The notes: generated by a model not told the origin, from the letters alone. DNA of 64,000 nt from Kitasatospora sp. MMS16-BH015 (GCF_002943525.1 NZ_CP025394.1:5766001-5830000), one strand, 5' to 3'; counted from the first letter of the stretch, positions 17,598-26,884 are shown. Made by a program: numbers and translations.

Positions 17598-17631
17598 GCT
17601 GCCGGGATCTTGCGGTCCGGTTCTTCCGTTT

Positions 17632-17652
17632 CGCGCAGTTCCCCGCGCCCCT
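17632..17652. repeat. Solitary right arm of the dispersed element
   Basis: CGCGCAGTTCCCCGCGCCCC, the consensus right arm, occurs 34 bases after the glyA-like stop without a nearby partner arm. Confidence 0.75.
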
Positions 17653-17664
17653 GGTGGTGAACCG

Positions 17665-17704
17665 GGTGCACAAGGTCTGCGTCCAACTGAATAAGGTGTG
17701 CACC
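17665..17704 (+). promoter_or_regulatory. Dyad GGTGCAC-N26-GTGCACC before the wecA-type gene
   Basis: GGTGCAC (17665-17671) and GTGCACC (17698-17704) form an inverted repeat. AAGGT also recurs inside each arm region, and TAAGGT (17692-17697) could be a -10 element. The gene start is 83 bases downstream. Confidence 0.35.
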
Positions 17705-17786
17705 GTGGCGACGCACCTCGAATCCCGGACAGGCACGGGAGTACCCTCCGTACTCACCCGTCGGACCGTCGCGAAGGAGGCCGGCC

Positions 17787-19079
17787 GTGCGTGAATACCT
17801 GCTGGTGCTCTTCACGACGGCGGCCGTGACGTACCTGCTGACCGGGCCGGTGCGGAAGTTCGCCATCGCCGCCGGCGCGATGCCGGCCGTGCGGGCGCGC
17901 GACGTGCACCGGGAGCCGACGCCCCGCCTCGGCGGGATCGCGATGTTCGGCGGGCTCTGCGCCGGGCTGCTGGTCGCCTCCCAACTGACGCACCTCGGAC
18001 GGATGTTCGTGCAGAGCGCGGACGTCAAGGCGCTGCTCTCGGGCGCGGGCATCATGTGGGTGCTCGGGGTGCTCGACGACAAGTGGGGCGTGGACGCACT
18101 GGTGAAGCTCGGCGGTCAGATGATCGCCGCCGGTGTGATGGTCTGGCAGGGCGTCACGGTGATCTCGATCCCGGTGCCCGGCTTCCAGACGGTGACCCTG
18201 TCGCCCACCCAGGGGATGATCATTTCGGTAACCCTGGTCGTCGTCATGGTGAACGCCGTGAACTTCATCGACGGCCTGGACGGCCTGGCGGCGGGCATGG
18301 TCTGCATCGCCGCGATGGCGTTCTTCCTCTACTCGTACCGGCTCTGGTACGGCTACGGGATCTCCGACGCGGCCCCCGCCGTGCTGTTCAGCGCGCTGCT
18401 GATCGGCATGTGCCTGGGCTTCCTGCCGCACAATCTGCACCCGGCCCGGATCTTCATGGGCGACTCGGGCTCGATGATGCTCGGCCTGATGCTGGCCGTC
18501 TCGGCGATCTCGATCACCGGCCGCGTCGACCCCGACCTGGTGACCGCGCAGACCGGCGGCTCGCAGACCGCCGCGATCCACGTGCTGGTGCCGATCTACA
18601 TCCCGCTGCTGCTGCCGCTGACCGTCATCGCGCTGCCGCTGGCCGACCTGCTGCTCGCCGTGGTGCGCCGCACCTGGGCCGGCAAGTCGCCCTTCGCGGC
18701 GGACAAGCAGCACCTGCACCACCGCCTGCTCGAGGTCGGCCACTCGCACAGCCGGGCCGTGCTGATCATGTACTTCTGGGCCGCGCTGATCGCCTTCGGC
18801 ACGGTGGCCGTCTCGATCACCAACACCGCCCGGGCCGTGGTGCTGGCCTTCGCCGGGCTCTGCCTGGTGGGCATCGTGGTGCTGCTGATGCCGCGCTTCC
18901 GCCCGCACGCCCCGCGCGCGGTGCAGGCCTTCGTGCCCCCGCGCTACCGCAAGCCGGAGCCGGCGGAGCCGGTCGCGCCGGCCATGGCGGAGCTCTCGGC
19001 GGAGGACAAAGAGCTGCTCGGACGGCTCGGCACCGGGGCCCACGCGATCGGCAGCAACCGTGCGGAGCGCGGGAACTGA
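17787..19079 (+). CDS. WecA/TagO-type undecaprenyl-phosphate N-acetylhexosamine-1-phosphate transferase
   Basis: The 430-residue polytopic membrane protein (about 11 hydrophobic segments) belongs to the MraY/WecA family, which starts lipid-linked polymer synthesis from a UDP-sugar and undecaprenyl phosphate. Catalytic motifs are GVLDDKWG (DD), NFIDGLDGLAAG, and the cytoplasmic HLHHRLLEVGHS that separates WecA types from MraY. GTG 17787 has a perfect AAGGAGG site. The C-terminal 50 residues are hydrophilic and poorly conserved. The place just upstream of atpI is conserved in actinobacteria. Function in wall teichoic or arabinogalactan-type polymer synthesis is inferred. Confidence 0.92.
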   Translation: MREYLLVLFTTAAVTYLLTGPVRKFAIAAGAMPAVRARDVHREPTPRLGGIAMFGGLCAGLLVASQLTHLGRMFVQSADVKALLSGAGIMWVLGVLDDKWGVDALVKLGGQMIAAGVMVWQGVTVISIPVPGFQTVTLSPTQGMIISVTLVVVMVNAVNFIDGLDGLAAGMVCIAAMAFFLYSYRLWYGYGISDAAPAVLFSALLIGMCLGFLPHNLHPARIFMGDSGSMMLGLMLAVSAISITGRVDPDLVTAQTGGSQTAAIHVLVPIYIPLLLPLTVIALPLADLLLAVVRRTWAGKSPFAADKQHLHHRLLEVGHSHSRAVLIMYFWAALIAFGTVAVSITNTARAVVLAFAGLCLVGIVVLLMPRFRPHAPRAVQAFVPPRYRKPEPAEPVAPAMAELSAEDKELLGRLGTGAHAIGSNRAERGN

Positions 19080-19116
19080 CGATCCGTCAACCCGACACGC
19101 CGCAGCCACGGCACGG

Positions 19117-19200
19117 TTGACCCCTCGGTGTGACAGGTACCACACCTTCATGGTAAAGCTCTAATCAAATAGTTTGTGATACCGTTCACGAGTACCGAGA
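19117..19200 (+). promoter_or_regulatory. AT-rich upstream region of the atp operon
   Basis: A dyad GGTGTG-N8-CACACC (19127-19146) is followed by an unusually AT-rich stretch (about 19151-19183, including TAATCAAATAGTTTGTGATACC). This contrasts with the roughly 70% GC around it and is the likely promoter zone for atpI-atpC. No -35/-10 pair could be assigned with confidence. Confidence 0.35.
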
Positions 19201-19299
19201 ATGCGCCGAAAGACCCAACGGGTAGAGGACTTACGTCCCCGGCGCCCCCCGAGTGCCGCTGCCCCCCTGTTTCATCGACATGCCGCCGGAGTTGCCGAC

Positions 19300-19737
19300 A
19301 TGCCGTCCCACGACGCCCGGATCCCCCTCCGTGGCGCCGCAATCCCCACTGCGGTCGCCGGGGTTGCCGCCATTGCCATCTCCGGTGCAGTGGTGGGCTC
19401 CAAGGGCGCGATCGGTGCGGCAGCAGCGCTCCTGGTGGTACTCGCCTTCTTCGCCTCAGGCCAGGTCGCCCTCGACCGGCTGACGCGGAACAACCCGCAG
19501 ATGATGATGGCCGCCGGGCTGCTGGTGTACACCACGCAGATCCTGCTGATCGGCGTCGTCCTCGCGTTGTTCAAGAACACCACGCTCTTCGACACCAAGA
19601 CCTTCGGTCTCACCGTGCTCGGCTGCGCCCTGATCTGGACGGGTTTCCAGGTCCGCGCCGGCATGAAGGCCAAGATCTACTACGTCCAGCCCGGCCCCGA
19701 GCCTGAACGGAAGTCGAAGTCCGGGCGTCAACCGTGA
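19300..19737 (+). CDS. atpI: ATP synthase protein I
   Basis: The 145-residue membrane protein has four hydrophobic segments. It begins the ATP synthase operon, as AtpI does, where it helps c-ring assembly or ion loading. ATG 19300 is chosen because GGAG lies about 9 bases upstream and the first membrane segment follows the LRGAAIPTAV stretch. The frame is open further upstream to ATG 19201, but those residues are Arg/Pro-rich with no membrane character. The C-terminus is basic. Confidence 0.85.
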   Translation: MPSHDARIPLRGAAIPTAVAGVAAIAISGAVVGSKGAIGAAAALLVVLAFFASGQVALDRLTRNNPQMMMAAGLLVYTTQILLIGVVLALFKNTTLFDTKTFGLTVLGCALIWTGFQVRAGMKAKIYYVQPGPEPERKSKSGRQP

Positions 19738-19751
19738 CGTCTGACGGCTGT

Positions 19752-19772
19752 CCCCCGCCCGAGGGGGGCGGT
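19752..19772 (+). terminator. Small GC hairpin between atpI and atpB
   Basis: CCGCCC pairs with GGGCGG around a 5-base loop and is followed by TGTTT. It could lower read-through from atpI or be a processing site. The rest of the 280-base gap to atpB shows no gene. Confidence 0.4.
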
Positions 19773-20019
19773 GTTTATGCCGCACTGACGGGCTGCTATC
19801 GTCCGTCGCAACAACGAAGTACGGGAAGAGGCCTGGTCCCTCCGCCAGCCGGACGGATCGCCCCCCGCACTCGTAGAGCCTTCGAAGATCCCGCAGCCTT
19901 CTCTCAGGCCGCGCCGGGTCGGCGAGATCCCCAACAAGTCCCAGTGCCGTTCCGTGGCCCCAGGCCGCGCCGACACACCGAGGTTGCCGTAACCATGCGT
20001 CATGACGAAGGAGTCTGTG

Positions 20020-20835
20020 GTGGGTGCTGACGTGACTACGCAGCTTGCCTCTGAGGCCGGGTGCCACCTGAACTCCGGCTGCGGCTTCCCCGCCCCCGGC
20101 CTGAACGAGTTCGACTTCAAGCCGATCTTCTCGATCGGCAGCGTCGACTTCACCAAGCCGATGCTGCTGTCGATCATCTGCGCGCTGCTCGTCGTGGGCT
20201 TCTTCTGGGCCGCCTTCGCCAAGCCGAAGCTGCTCCCGGGCAAGCTCCAGCTGGTCGGCGAGATCGGGTACGACTTCGTCAAGCGGAGCATCGTGCTGGA
20301 GACGATCGGCAAGAAGGGCGAGAAGTACGTCCCGATGCTGGTCTCGATGTTCTTCTTCGTGTGGATCATGAACATCATGTCCATCATCCCGTTCGCCCAG
20401 TTCCCGGTGATGTCCCGGATCGCGTTCCCGGTCGGGCTCGCGCTGGTCGTGTGGATCACGTACATGACGCTCACCTTCAAGAAGCACGGCTTCGTGGGCG
20501 GTCTGAAGAACCTCTGCTGGCCGTCGGGCATCCCCGGCTGGGTCATGTTCATCCTGGTGCCGATCGAGTTCTTCTCGAACATCTTCGTGCGCCCGTTCAC
20601 GCTCGCGGTCCGAGCCTTCGCGAACATGTTCGCCGGCCACCTGCTGATCGTGATGTTCTCCGTCGCCTCCTGGTACCTGCTCAGCCCGAGCATCGGTGCC
20701 CTGTACGGCTCGGTCTCCTTCGTGGTCGCCGCCGCGCTGACCGCCTTCGAGCTCCTGGTGCAGTTCCTGCAGGCCTACATCTTCGTGATGCTCGCCAGCA
20801 GCTACATCGCCGGTGCCCTCGAAGAGGCCCACTGA
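20020..20835 (+). CDS. atpB: ATP synthase Fo subunit a
   Basis: The 271-residue integral membrane subunit forms the proton half-channels against the c ring. The essential arginine is in IFVRPFTLAVRAFANMFAGHLL, and the C-terminal helices include the ELLVQFLQAYIFVML segment. The start is set at GTG 20020 because AAGGAG (20008-20013) lies 6 bases upstream. The in-frame ATG 20002 would place that site inside the gene. Confidence 0.93.
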   Translation: MGADVTTQLASEAGCHLNSGCGFPAPGLNEFDFKPIFSIGSVDFTKPMLLSIICALLVVGFFWAAFAKPKLLPGKLQLVGEIGYDFVKRSIVLETIGKKGEKYVPMLVSMFFFVWIMNIMSIIPFAQFPVMSRIAFPVGLALVVWITYMTLTFKKHGFVGGLKNLCWPSGIPGWVMFILVPIEFFSNIFVRPFTLAVRAFANMFAGHLLIVMFSVASWYLLSPSIGALYGSVSFVVAAALTAFELLVQFLQAYIFVMLASSYIAGALEEAH

Positions 20836-20919
20836 GCCCCGCAGCCTCCCGGCTGCAACCCCTCCAGTCTCCGGTGGCCAACACCCACCGGTTCTCCACC
20901 CCGTAAAGGATTAGCTGAG

Positions 20920-21147
20920 ATGTCCGCTCTCGCTGAGGTCACCGGTTCCGTCGCGTCCATCGGCTACGGCCTTGCTGCGATCGGCCCCGGCATCGGTGTC
21001 GGTCTGATCTTCGGCAACGGTGTGCAGGCCATGGCCCGTCAGCCCGAGGCTGCCGGCCTGATCCGCTCCAACATGTTCATCGGCTTCGCGCTGACCGAGG
21101 CGCTCGCGCTCATCGGCATCGTGATGCCGTTCGTGTTCGGCAAGTAA
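20920..21147 (+). CDS. atpE: ATP synthase Fo subunit c
   Basis: The 75-residue hairpin proteolipid forms the rotor ring. The first helix carries the glycine-rich GYGLAAIGPGIGVGLIFG. The polar loop is ARQPEA. The proton-carrying glutamate lies in FALTEALALIGIV of the second helix. An AAAGGA site precedes ATG 20920. Confidence 0.97.
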   Translation: MSALAEVTGSVASIGYGLAAIGPGIGVGLIFGNGVQAMARQPEAAGLIRSNMFIGFALTEALALIGIVMPFVFGK

Positions 21148-21193
21148 TTCCGAACCGGCACACCGACAGCCCTTTTCCACGAAAGGTTCAGAT

Positions 21194-21748
21194 ATGACCG
21201 GGTTCGCCCTTGCGGCGGAGGAGAAGATGAATCCTCTTCTCCCCGCGTGGCCCGAGATCATCATCGGCCTGCTCTGCTTCTTCATCGTCTTCGGGCTCCT
21301 CGGCAAGAAGCTCCTGCCCAGCATCGAGAAGGTGCTGTCGGAGCGCCGGGACGCCATCGAGGGCGGCATGGAGCGCGCTGAGACCGCTCAGGCCGAGGCC
21401 CAGGCCCTGCTTGAGCAGTACCGCGCGGAGCTGGCCGAGGCCCGTCACGAGGCCGCTCGGATCACCGAGCACGCCCGTGAGCAGGGTGCGGCCCTGATCG
21501 GCGAGATGCGCGAGGAGGGCCAGCGTCAGCGCGAGGCCATCATCGCCGCCGGTCACGCCCAGATCGAGGCCGACAAGAAGCAGGCGACGGCCGCCCTGCG
21601 CCAGGATGTGGGTTCGCTGGCTTCGCAGCTGGCCTCCCGCATCGTGGGTGAGTCCCTGGAGGACTCCGCCCGGCAGAGCGGCGTGATCGACCGCTTCCTG
21701 GCGGACCTGGAGGCCAAGGCCACCTCGTCTGCGGCGGTTGCCAAGTGA
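21194..21748 (+). CDS. atpF: ATP synthase Fo subunit b
   Basis: The 184-residue peripheral-stalk subunit has one N-terminal membrane helix (IIIGLLCFFIVFGLLGKKLL) and then a long Ala/Glu/Arg-rich coiled coil to near the C-terminus. An internal ATG at 21227 could also serve as start, but the AAAGG site favours 21194. Its stop overlaps the GTG of atpH (GTGA). Confidence 0.95.
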   Translation: MTGFALAAEEKMNPLLPAWPEIIIGLLCFFIVFGLLGKKLLPSIEKVLSERRDAIEGGMERAETAQAEAQALLEQYRAELAEARHEAARITEHAREQGAALIGEMREEGQRQREAIIAAGHAQIEADKKQATAALRQDVGSLASQLASRIVGESLEDSARQSGVIDRFLADLEAKATSSAAVAK

Positions 21749-22560
21749 TCGGCGCCAGTCGCGAGGCGCTGGCCGCCGGTCGCGAGAACCTGGAGAGCCT
21801 GACCGACAACACCTCGGTGGACGCGGTCAAGCTCGCCGAGGAGCTCGCCTCCGTCACCACCCTGCTGGACCGCGAGGTCTCGCTGCGCCGCCTCCTCACC
21901 GACCCCTCGCGGTCCGGTGAGGACAAGGCCCGGCTGATCGCCTCGCTGCTCGGCGGGCAGGTCTCCGGCGAGACGGTCGACCTGGTCTCCGGCCTGGTCC
22001 GCTCCCGCTGGTCGGGCTCGCGCGACCTGGTCGACGGGGTCGAGGAGCTCTCGGCGTACGCCGAGGTCATCGCCGCCGACAAGGCCACGAAGCTGGACAA
22101 CGTCGAGGACGAGCTCTTCCGCTTCGGCCGGATCGTCAGCGGCTCGCACGAGCTGCGCGGCGCGCTGACCGAGCCGAAGGCGACCGCCTCGGCCAAGGCC
22201 GAGCTGGTCAAGAAGCTGCTCGGCGCTCGCGCCGAGGCGGCCACCGTCCGCCTGGTCACCACCCTGGTCGCCCACCCGCGTGGCCGTAGCCTGGAGCAGG
22301 GCCTCGACGCCTACTCCAAGCTCGCCGCCGCCCGGCGCGACCGCATGGTGGCCGAGGTCACCACCGCCGTGCCGCTGTCGGACAGCCAGAAGGAGCGCCT
22401 CACCGCTGCTCTGACCCGGCTCTACGGCCGCCCGGTGCACCTGAACATCGACATCGACCCCGAGGTCCTCGGCGGTGTCCAGGTGAAGATCGGTGACGAG
22501 GTCATCGACGGCACCGTGTCGAGCCGCCTGGAGGGCGCTCGTCAGGCCCTCGAAGGCTGA
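21745..22560 (+). CDS. atpH: ATP synthase F1 subunit delta
   Basis: The 271-residue subunit links the peripheral stalk to the top of F1. It is about 90 residues longer than E. coli delta (around 177), as usual in actinobacteria. The conserved C-terminal part reads AEVTTAVPLSDSQKERLTAAL and then VQVKIGDEVIDGTVSSRLEGAR. The GTG start overlaps the atpF stop by four bases. Confidence 0.95.
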   Translation: MIGASREALAAGRENLESLTDNTSVDAVKLAEELASVTTLLDREVSLRRLLTDPSRSGEDKARLIASLLGGQVSGETVDLVSGLVRSRWSGSRDLVDGVEELSAYAEVIAADKATKLDNVEDELFRFGRIVSGSHELRGALTEPKATASAKAELVKKLLGARAEAATVRLVTTLVAHPRGRSLEQGLDAYSKLAAARRDRMVAEVTTAVPLSDSQKERLTAALTRLYGRPVHLNIDIDPEVLGGVQVKIGDEVIDGTVSSRLEGARQALEG

Positions 22561-22588
22561 CCGGGCGCCACTAGGCACCGAGCAACAT

Positions 22589-22627
22589 CCGACCCTCGGT
22601 CGGGAACCGGCTCCACAACGGAGCCGG
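22589..22627 (+). other. Two stem-loops between atpH and atpA
   Basis: CCGACC-CTC-GGTCGG (22589-22603) and CCGGCTCC-ACAAC-GGAGCCGG (22607-22627) lie in tandem in a 169-base gap inside the atp operon. They may be RNA-stability or translation-setting structures that separate Fo from F1 gene expression. Confidence 0.45.
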
Positions 22628-22729
22628 CAAATCGTACGGCCGGTTCGGTGACGACCCGGCCGAGAGTCGAATACTTGCGGCCCTCAATGGCGGGCCGAGG
22701 ATCGCAAACTAGGAGAGCAGGGAAGCCTG

Positions 22730-24304
22730 ATGGCGGAGCTTACGATCCGTCCGGAGGAGATCCGGGACGCGCTGGCCGACTTTGTCCAGTCGTACCAGCC
22801 GGACGCCGCTTCTGTGGCAGAGGTCGGCACGGTCACCGAGGCCATGGACGGCATTGCCAAGGTCGAGGGTCTCCCCTCGGTCATGGCCAACGAGCTGCTG
22901 AAGTTCGAGGACGGCACCCTCGGCCTCGCGCTGAACCTCGACACCCGCGAGATCGGTGTCGTCATCCTCGGCGAGTTCAGCGGCATCGAGGAGGGTCAGA
23001 CGGTGCACCGCACCGGCGAGGTCCTCTCCGTCCCGGTCGGCGAGGGCTACCTCGGCCGCGTCGTGGACCCGCTGGGCAACCCGATCGACGGTCTGGGCGA
23101 GATCGCCTCCACCGGTCGCCGCGCCCTGGAGCTGCAGGCCCCCGGCGTCATGGTTCGCAAGTCGGTCCACGAGCCGATGCAGACCGGCATCAAGGCCATC
23201 GACGCGATGACCCCGATCGGCCGTGGCCAGCGTCAGCTGATCATCGGTGACCGCCAGACCGGCAAGACCGCGGTGGCGATCGACACGATCATCAACCAGC
23301 GCGACAACTGGCGCTCGGGCGACCCGAAGAAGCAGGTCCGCTGCATCTACGTCGCCATCGGCCAGAAGGGCTCCACCATCGCGTCCGTCCGCGGCGCCCT
23401 GGAGGAGGCCGGCGCGCTGGAGTACACCACCATCGTGGCTGCTCCCGCCTCCGACCCGGCCGGCTTCAAGTACCTCGCCCCGTACACCGGCTCGGCCATC
23501 GGCCAGGAGTGGATGTACGACGGCAAGCACGTCCTCATCATCTTCGACGACCTGTCGAAGCAGGCCGAGGCCTACCGCTCCGTCTCCCTGCTGCTGCGCC
23601 GCCCGCCGGGCCGCGAGGCCTACCCGGGTGACGTCTTCTACCTGCACTCGCGCCTGCTCGAGCGCTGTGCCAAGCTCTCGGACGAGCTGGGCGCCGGCTC
23701 GATGACCGGTCTGCCGATCATCGAGACCAAGGCCAACGACGTCTCGGCGTACATCCCGACCAACGTCATCTCCATCACCGACGGTCAGTGCTTCCTGGAG
23801 TCCGACCTGTTCAACGCCGGCATCCGCCCGGCCGTGAACGTCGGTATCTCGGTCTCCCGCGTCGGTGGCTCGGCCCAGATCAAGGCCATGAAGTCGGTCG
23901 CCGGCCGTCTGCGCCTGGACCTCGCCCAGTACCGCGAGCTGGAGGCGTTCGCCGCCTTCGGTTCCGACCTGGACGCGGCCTCCAAGGCCCAGCTGGAGCG
24001 CGGTGCGCGCATGGTCGAGCTGCTCAAGCAGGGCCAGTACCAGCCGTTCCCGGTCGAGGAGCAGGTCGTCTCCATCTGGGCCGGCACCACCGGCAAGCTG
24101 GACGACGTCCCGGTCGCCGACATCCGTCGCTTCGAGCGTGAGTTCCTCGACAACCTGCGGGTCGAGCACAAGAACCTGCTCGCCGCGATCGTCGAGACCT
24201 CGAAGCTGGAGGACGGCACGATCGACGCGCTGACCGAGGCGATCAAGTCGTTCAAGCTGGGCTTCACCACGGCCGACGGCAAGCTGCTCTCCGAGCAGGC
24301 CTGA
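22730..24304 (+). CDS. atpA: ATP synthase F1 subunit alpha
   Basis: The 524-residue non-catalytic nucleotide-binding subunit has Walker A GDRQTGKTA (about 173-181) and the alpha signature PGREAYPGDVFYLHSRLLERCAKL. AGGAGAG precedes ATG 22730. Confidence 0.98.
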   Translation: MAELTIRPEEIRDALADFVQSYQPDAASVAEVGTVTEAMDGIAKVEGLPSVMANELLKFEDGTLGLALNLDTREIGVVILGEFSGIEEGQTVHRTGEVLSVPVGEGYLGRVVDPLGNPIDGLGEIASTGRRALELQAPGVMVRKSVHEPMQTGIKAIDAMTPIGRGQRQLIIGDRQTGKTAVAIDTIINQRDNWRSGDPKKQVRCIYVAIGQKGSTIASVRGALEEAGALEYTTIVAAPASDPAGFKYLAPYTGSAIGQEWMYDGKHVLIIFDDLSKQAEAYRSVSLLLRRPPGREAYPGDVFYLHSRLLERCAKLSDELGAGSMTGLPIIETKANDVSAYIPTNVISITDGQCFLESDLFNAGIRPAVNVGISVSRVGGSAQIKAMKSVAGRLRLDLAQYRELEAFAAFGSDLDAASKAQLERGARMVELLKQGQYQPFPVEEQVVSIWAGTTGKLDDVPVADIRRFEREFLDNLRVEHKNLLAAIVETSKLEDGTIDALTEAIKSFKLGFTTADGKLLSEQA

Positions 24305-24336
24305 GTCCGGTAGCGAGGGAAAGGACGTAACGACCC

Positions 24337-25251
24337 ATGGGAGCACAGCTTCGGGTCTACAAGCGCCGGATCCGCTCTGTCACCGCGACGAAGAAGATCA
24401 CCAAGGCGATGGAGATGATCTCCGCGTCGCGCATCGTCAAGGCGCAGCGCGCGGTGGCCGCCTCCACCCCGTACGCCGACGAGCTCACCCGCGCGGTGAC
24501 GGCGGTGGCCACCCGGTCCAACGCCAAGCACCCGCTCACCACCGAGAACGCCCAGGCCAAGACGGCTGCGGTCCTGCTGATCACGGCGGACCGCGGTCTG
24601 GCCGGCGGCTACTCGACCAACGCCATCAAGCAGGCGACCGCGCTCACCGCGCGGCTGCGTGCCGAGGGCAAGGACGTGGTGACGTACATCGTCGGCCGCA
24701 AGGGCGTCCAGTACTACGGCTTCCGTGACCTCAAGGTCACTCAGTCGTGGACCGGATTCTCGGACAAGCCGACGTACGGTGACGCCAAGGCCGTCGCGAG
24801 CGAGCTGATCGAGGCCTTCACGGCCGAGACCGGTGGCGTGGACGAGCTGCACCTGATCTCCACCAAGTTCGAGTCCATGCTGACTCAGACCGCGGTGGAG
24901 GCCCGGCTGCTGCCGCTCAAGCTGGACGAGGTCCAGCTGAGCGACGAGAAGCCCGCCAAGGCCGAGATCTTCCCGCTGTACGACTTCGAGCCGTCGGCGG
25001 AGGGCGTCCTCGACGCGCTGCTGCCGCGGTACGTCGAGAGCCGGATCTACAACGCGCTGCTGCAGTCGGCCGCCTCGGAGCACGCCGCTCGCCGGCGCGC
25101 GATGAAGAGCGCGACCGACAACGCGGGAGAGCTCATCAAGTCGCTCACGCGGCTTGCCAACTCGGCCCGCCAGGCCGAGATCACCCAGGAAATCAGCGAG
25201 ATCGTCGGCGGCGCCAACGCTCTTGCCGACGCTAGCCGTGGGAGCGAATGA
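24337..25251 (+). CDS. atpG: ATP synthase F1 subunit gamma
   Basis: The 304-residue central rotor shaft has the conserved N-terminal coil IRSVTATKKITKAMEMISASRI and the C-terminal coil MKSATDNAGELIKSL with ITQEISEIVGGANAL. A short Lys/Glu insertion (LSDEKPAKAEIFPLYDFEPS) lies before the C-terminal coil. Its end overlaps the upstream candidate start of atpD. Confidence 0.97.
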   Translation: MGAQLRVYKRRIRSVTATKKITKAMEMISASRIVKAQRAVAASTPYADELTRAVTAVATRSNAKHPLTTENAQAKTAAVLLITADRGLAGGYSTNAIKQATALTARLRAEGKDVVTYIVGRKGVQYYGFRDLKVTQSWTGFSDKPTYGDAKAVASELIEAFTAETGGVDELHLISTKFESMLTQTAVEARLLPLKLDEVQLSDEKPAKAEIFPLYDFEPSAEGVLDALLPRYVESRIYNALLQSAASEHAARRRAMKSATDNAGELIKSLTRLANSARQAEITQEISEIVGGANALADASRGSE

Positions 25252-25253
25252 GA

Positions 25254-26699
25254 ATGACCACCACTGTTGAGACCGCGACGGCCACGGGCCGAGTCGCCCG
25301 GGTCATCGGCCCGGTCGTCGACGTGGAGTTCCCCGTCGACGCGATTCCGAACATGTTCAACGCCCTGCACGTCGAGGTCGAGGCGCCGGACGGTACCGGC
25401 AAGAAGACCCTGACGCTGGAGGTCGCCCAGCACCTCGCCGACGGCGTCGTGCGCGGCATCTCGATGCAGCCCACCGACGGCCTGGTCCGCGGCGCGACCG
25501 TCACCGACACCGGTGCCGCGATCTCCGTGCCCGTCGGCCAGATCACCAAGGGCAAGGTCTTCAACGCCCTCGGTGAGGTCCTGAACGTCGACAAGGCCGA
25601 GTTCGAGGCCCAGGTCGAGGTCAAGTGGCCGATCCACCGCAAGGCCCCGGCGTTCAAGGACCTCGAGTCCAAGACCGAGATGTTCGAGACCGGTATCAAG
25701 GTCATCGACCTGCTCACCCCGTACGTCCAGGGTGGCAAGATCGGTCTGTTCGGTGGTGCCGGTGTCGGCAAGACCGTCCTCATCCAGGAGATGATCTACC
25801 GCGTCGCCGAGAACTTCGGTGGTGTGTCGGTCTTCGCCGGTGTCGGTGAGCGTACCCGTGAGGGCAACGACCTCATCCACGAGATGGTCGACTCGGGCGT
25901 TCTGGACAAGACCGCGCTGGTCTTCGGCCAGATGGACGAGCCGCCGGGCACCCGTCTGCGCGTCGCCCTGTCCGCTCTGACGATGGCGGAGTACTTCCGT
26001 GACGTCGAGCAGCAGGACGTGCTCCTCTTCATCGACAACATCTTCCGGTTCACCCAGGCCGGTTCCGAGGTGTCGACCCTGCTCGGCCGCATGCCCTCCG
26101 CGGTGGGCTACCAGCCGAACCTGGCCGACGAGATGGGCCTCCTGCAGGAGCGCATCACCTCGACCCGCGGTCACTCGATCACCTCGATGCAGGCGATCTA
26201 CGTCCCCGCGGACGACCTGACCGACCCGGCGCCGGCCACCACCTTCGCCCACCTCGACGCGACGACGGTTCTCTCCCGTCCGATCTCCGAGAAGGGCATC
26301 TACCCGGCCGTCGACCCGCTGGACTCCACGTCCCGCATCCTGGACCCGCGCTACATCGCGCAGGACCACTACGACACCGCCGTCCGCATCAAGGGGATCC
26401 TGCAGAAGTACAAGGACCTCCAGGACATCATCGCGATCCTCGGTATCGACGAGCTGTCTGAGGACGACAAGATCACGGTTCACCGTGCCCGTCGTATCGA
26501 GCGCTTCCTCTCGCAGAACACCTACGTGGCGAAGCAGTTCACCGGTGTCGAGGGCTCGACCGTCCCGCTGGCCGAGACCATCGAGGCGTTCAACTCCATC
26601 GCGGACGGCAAGTACGACTCCGTCCCGGAGCAGGCCTTCTTCATGTGCGGTGGCATCGAGGACCTCGAGAAGAACGCCGCCGAGCTGGCCAAGAAGTAA
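25254..26699 (+). CDS. atpD: ATP synthase F1 subunit beta
   Basis: The 481-residue catalytic subunit has Walker A GGAGVGKT (about 166-173), GERTREGND, Walker B LLFIDNIFRF and the beta signature DPAPATTFAHLDATTVLSR. ATG 25254 is preferred, giving MTTTVETATATG with GGAG 9 bases upstream. ATG 25248 overlaps the atpG stop but lies only 3 bases from that site. Confidence 0.97.
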   Translation: MTTTVETATATGRVARVIGPVVDVEFPVDAIPNMFNALHVEVEAPDGTGKKTLTLEVAQHLADGVVRGISMQPTDGLVRGATVTDTGAAISVPVGQITKGKVFNALGEVLNVDKAEFEAQVEVKWPIHRKAPAFKDLESKTEMFETGIKVIDLLTPYVQGGKIGLFGGAGVGKTVLIQEMIYRVAENFGGVSVFAGVGERTREGNDLIHEMVDSGVLDKTALVFGQMDEPPGTRLRVALSALTMAEYFRDVEQQDVLLFIDNIFRFTQAGSEVSTLLGRMPSAVGYQPNLADEMGLLQERITSTRGHSITSMQAIYVPADDLTDPAPATTFAHLDATTVLSRPISEKGIYPAVDPLDSTSRILDPRYIAQDHYDTAVRIKGILQKYKDLQDIIAILGIDELSEDDKITVHRARRIERFLSQNTYVAKQFTGVEGSTVPLAETIEAFNSIADGKYDSVPEQAFFMCGGIEDLEKNAAELAKK

Positions 26700-26724
26700 C
26701 CAGACCGGCTGATGGCTGACTGAG

Positions 26725-26763
26725 CGTGAGGGGTGGACCCCGTCCCGGGGGCCACCCCTCACG
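26725..26763 (+). terminator. Strong hairpin between atpD and atpC
   Basis: CGTGAGGGGTGG pairs perfectly over 12 bp with CCACCCCTCACG around a 15-base loop. It sits 26 bases after the atpD stop, inside the atp operon, and should cut transcription before the epsilon gene. A T/C-rich stretch and a TATTCT hexamer (26829-26834) follow and may provide a separate atpC promoter. Confidence 0.75.
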
Positions 26764-26884
26764 GCTCGATCGGCTGTGATCCCGGTCATCTCCGTGTCCC
26801 TGGTTTCTTCTCAGGGGGGCGGGCCCGTTATTCTTACCGCAACCGCCGAGTGATCCGGTGGTTGCAAGAGCCTAGGAGCCCACG

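Noticed and set aside
17594..17794. 66-codon forward frame between the glyA-like gene and the wecA-type gene
   Set aside because: It begins in the repeat arm, has no ribosome-binding site, and overlaps the start of the wecA-type gene.
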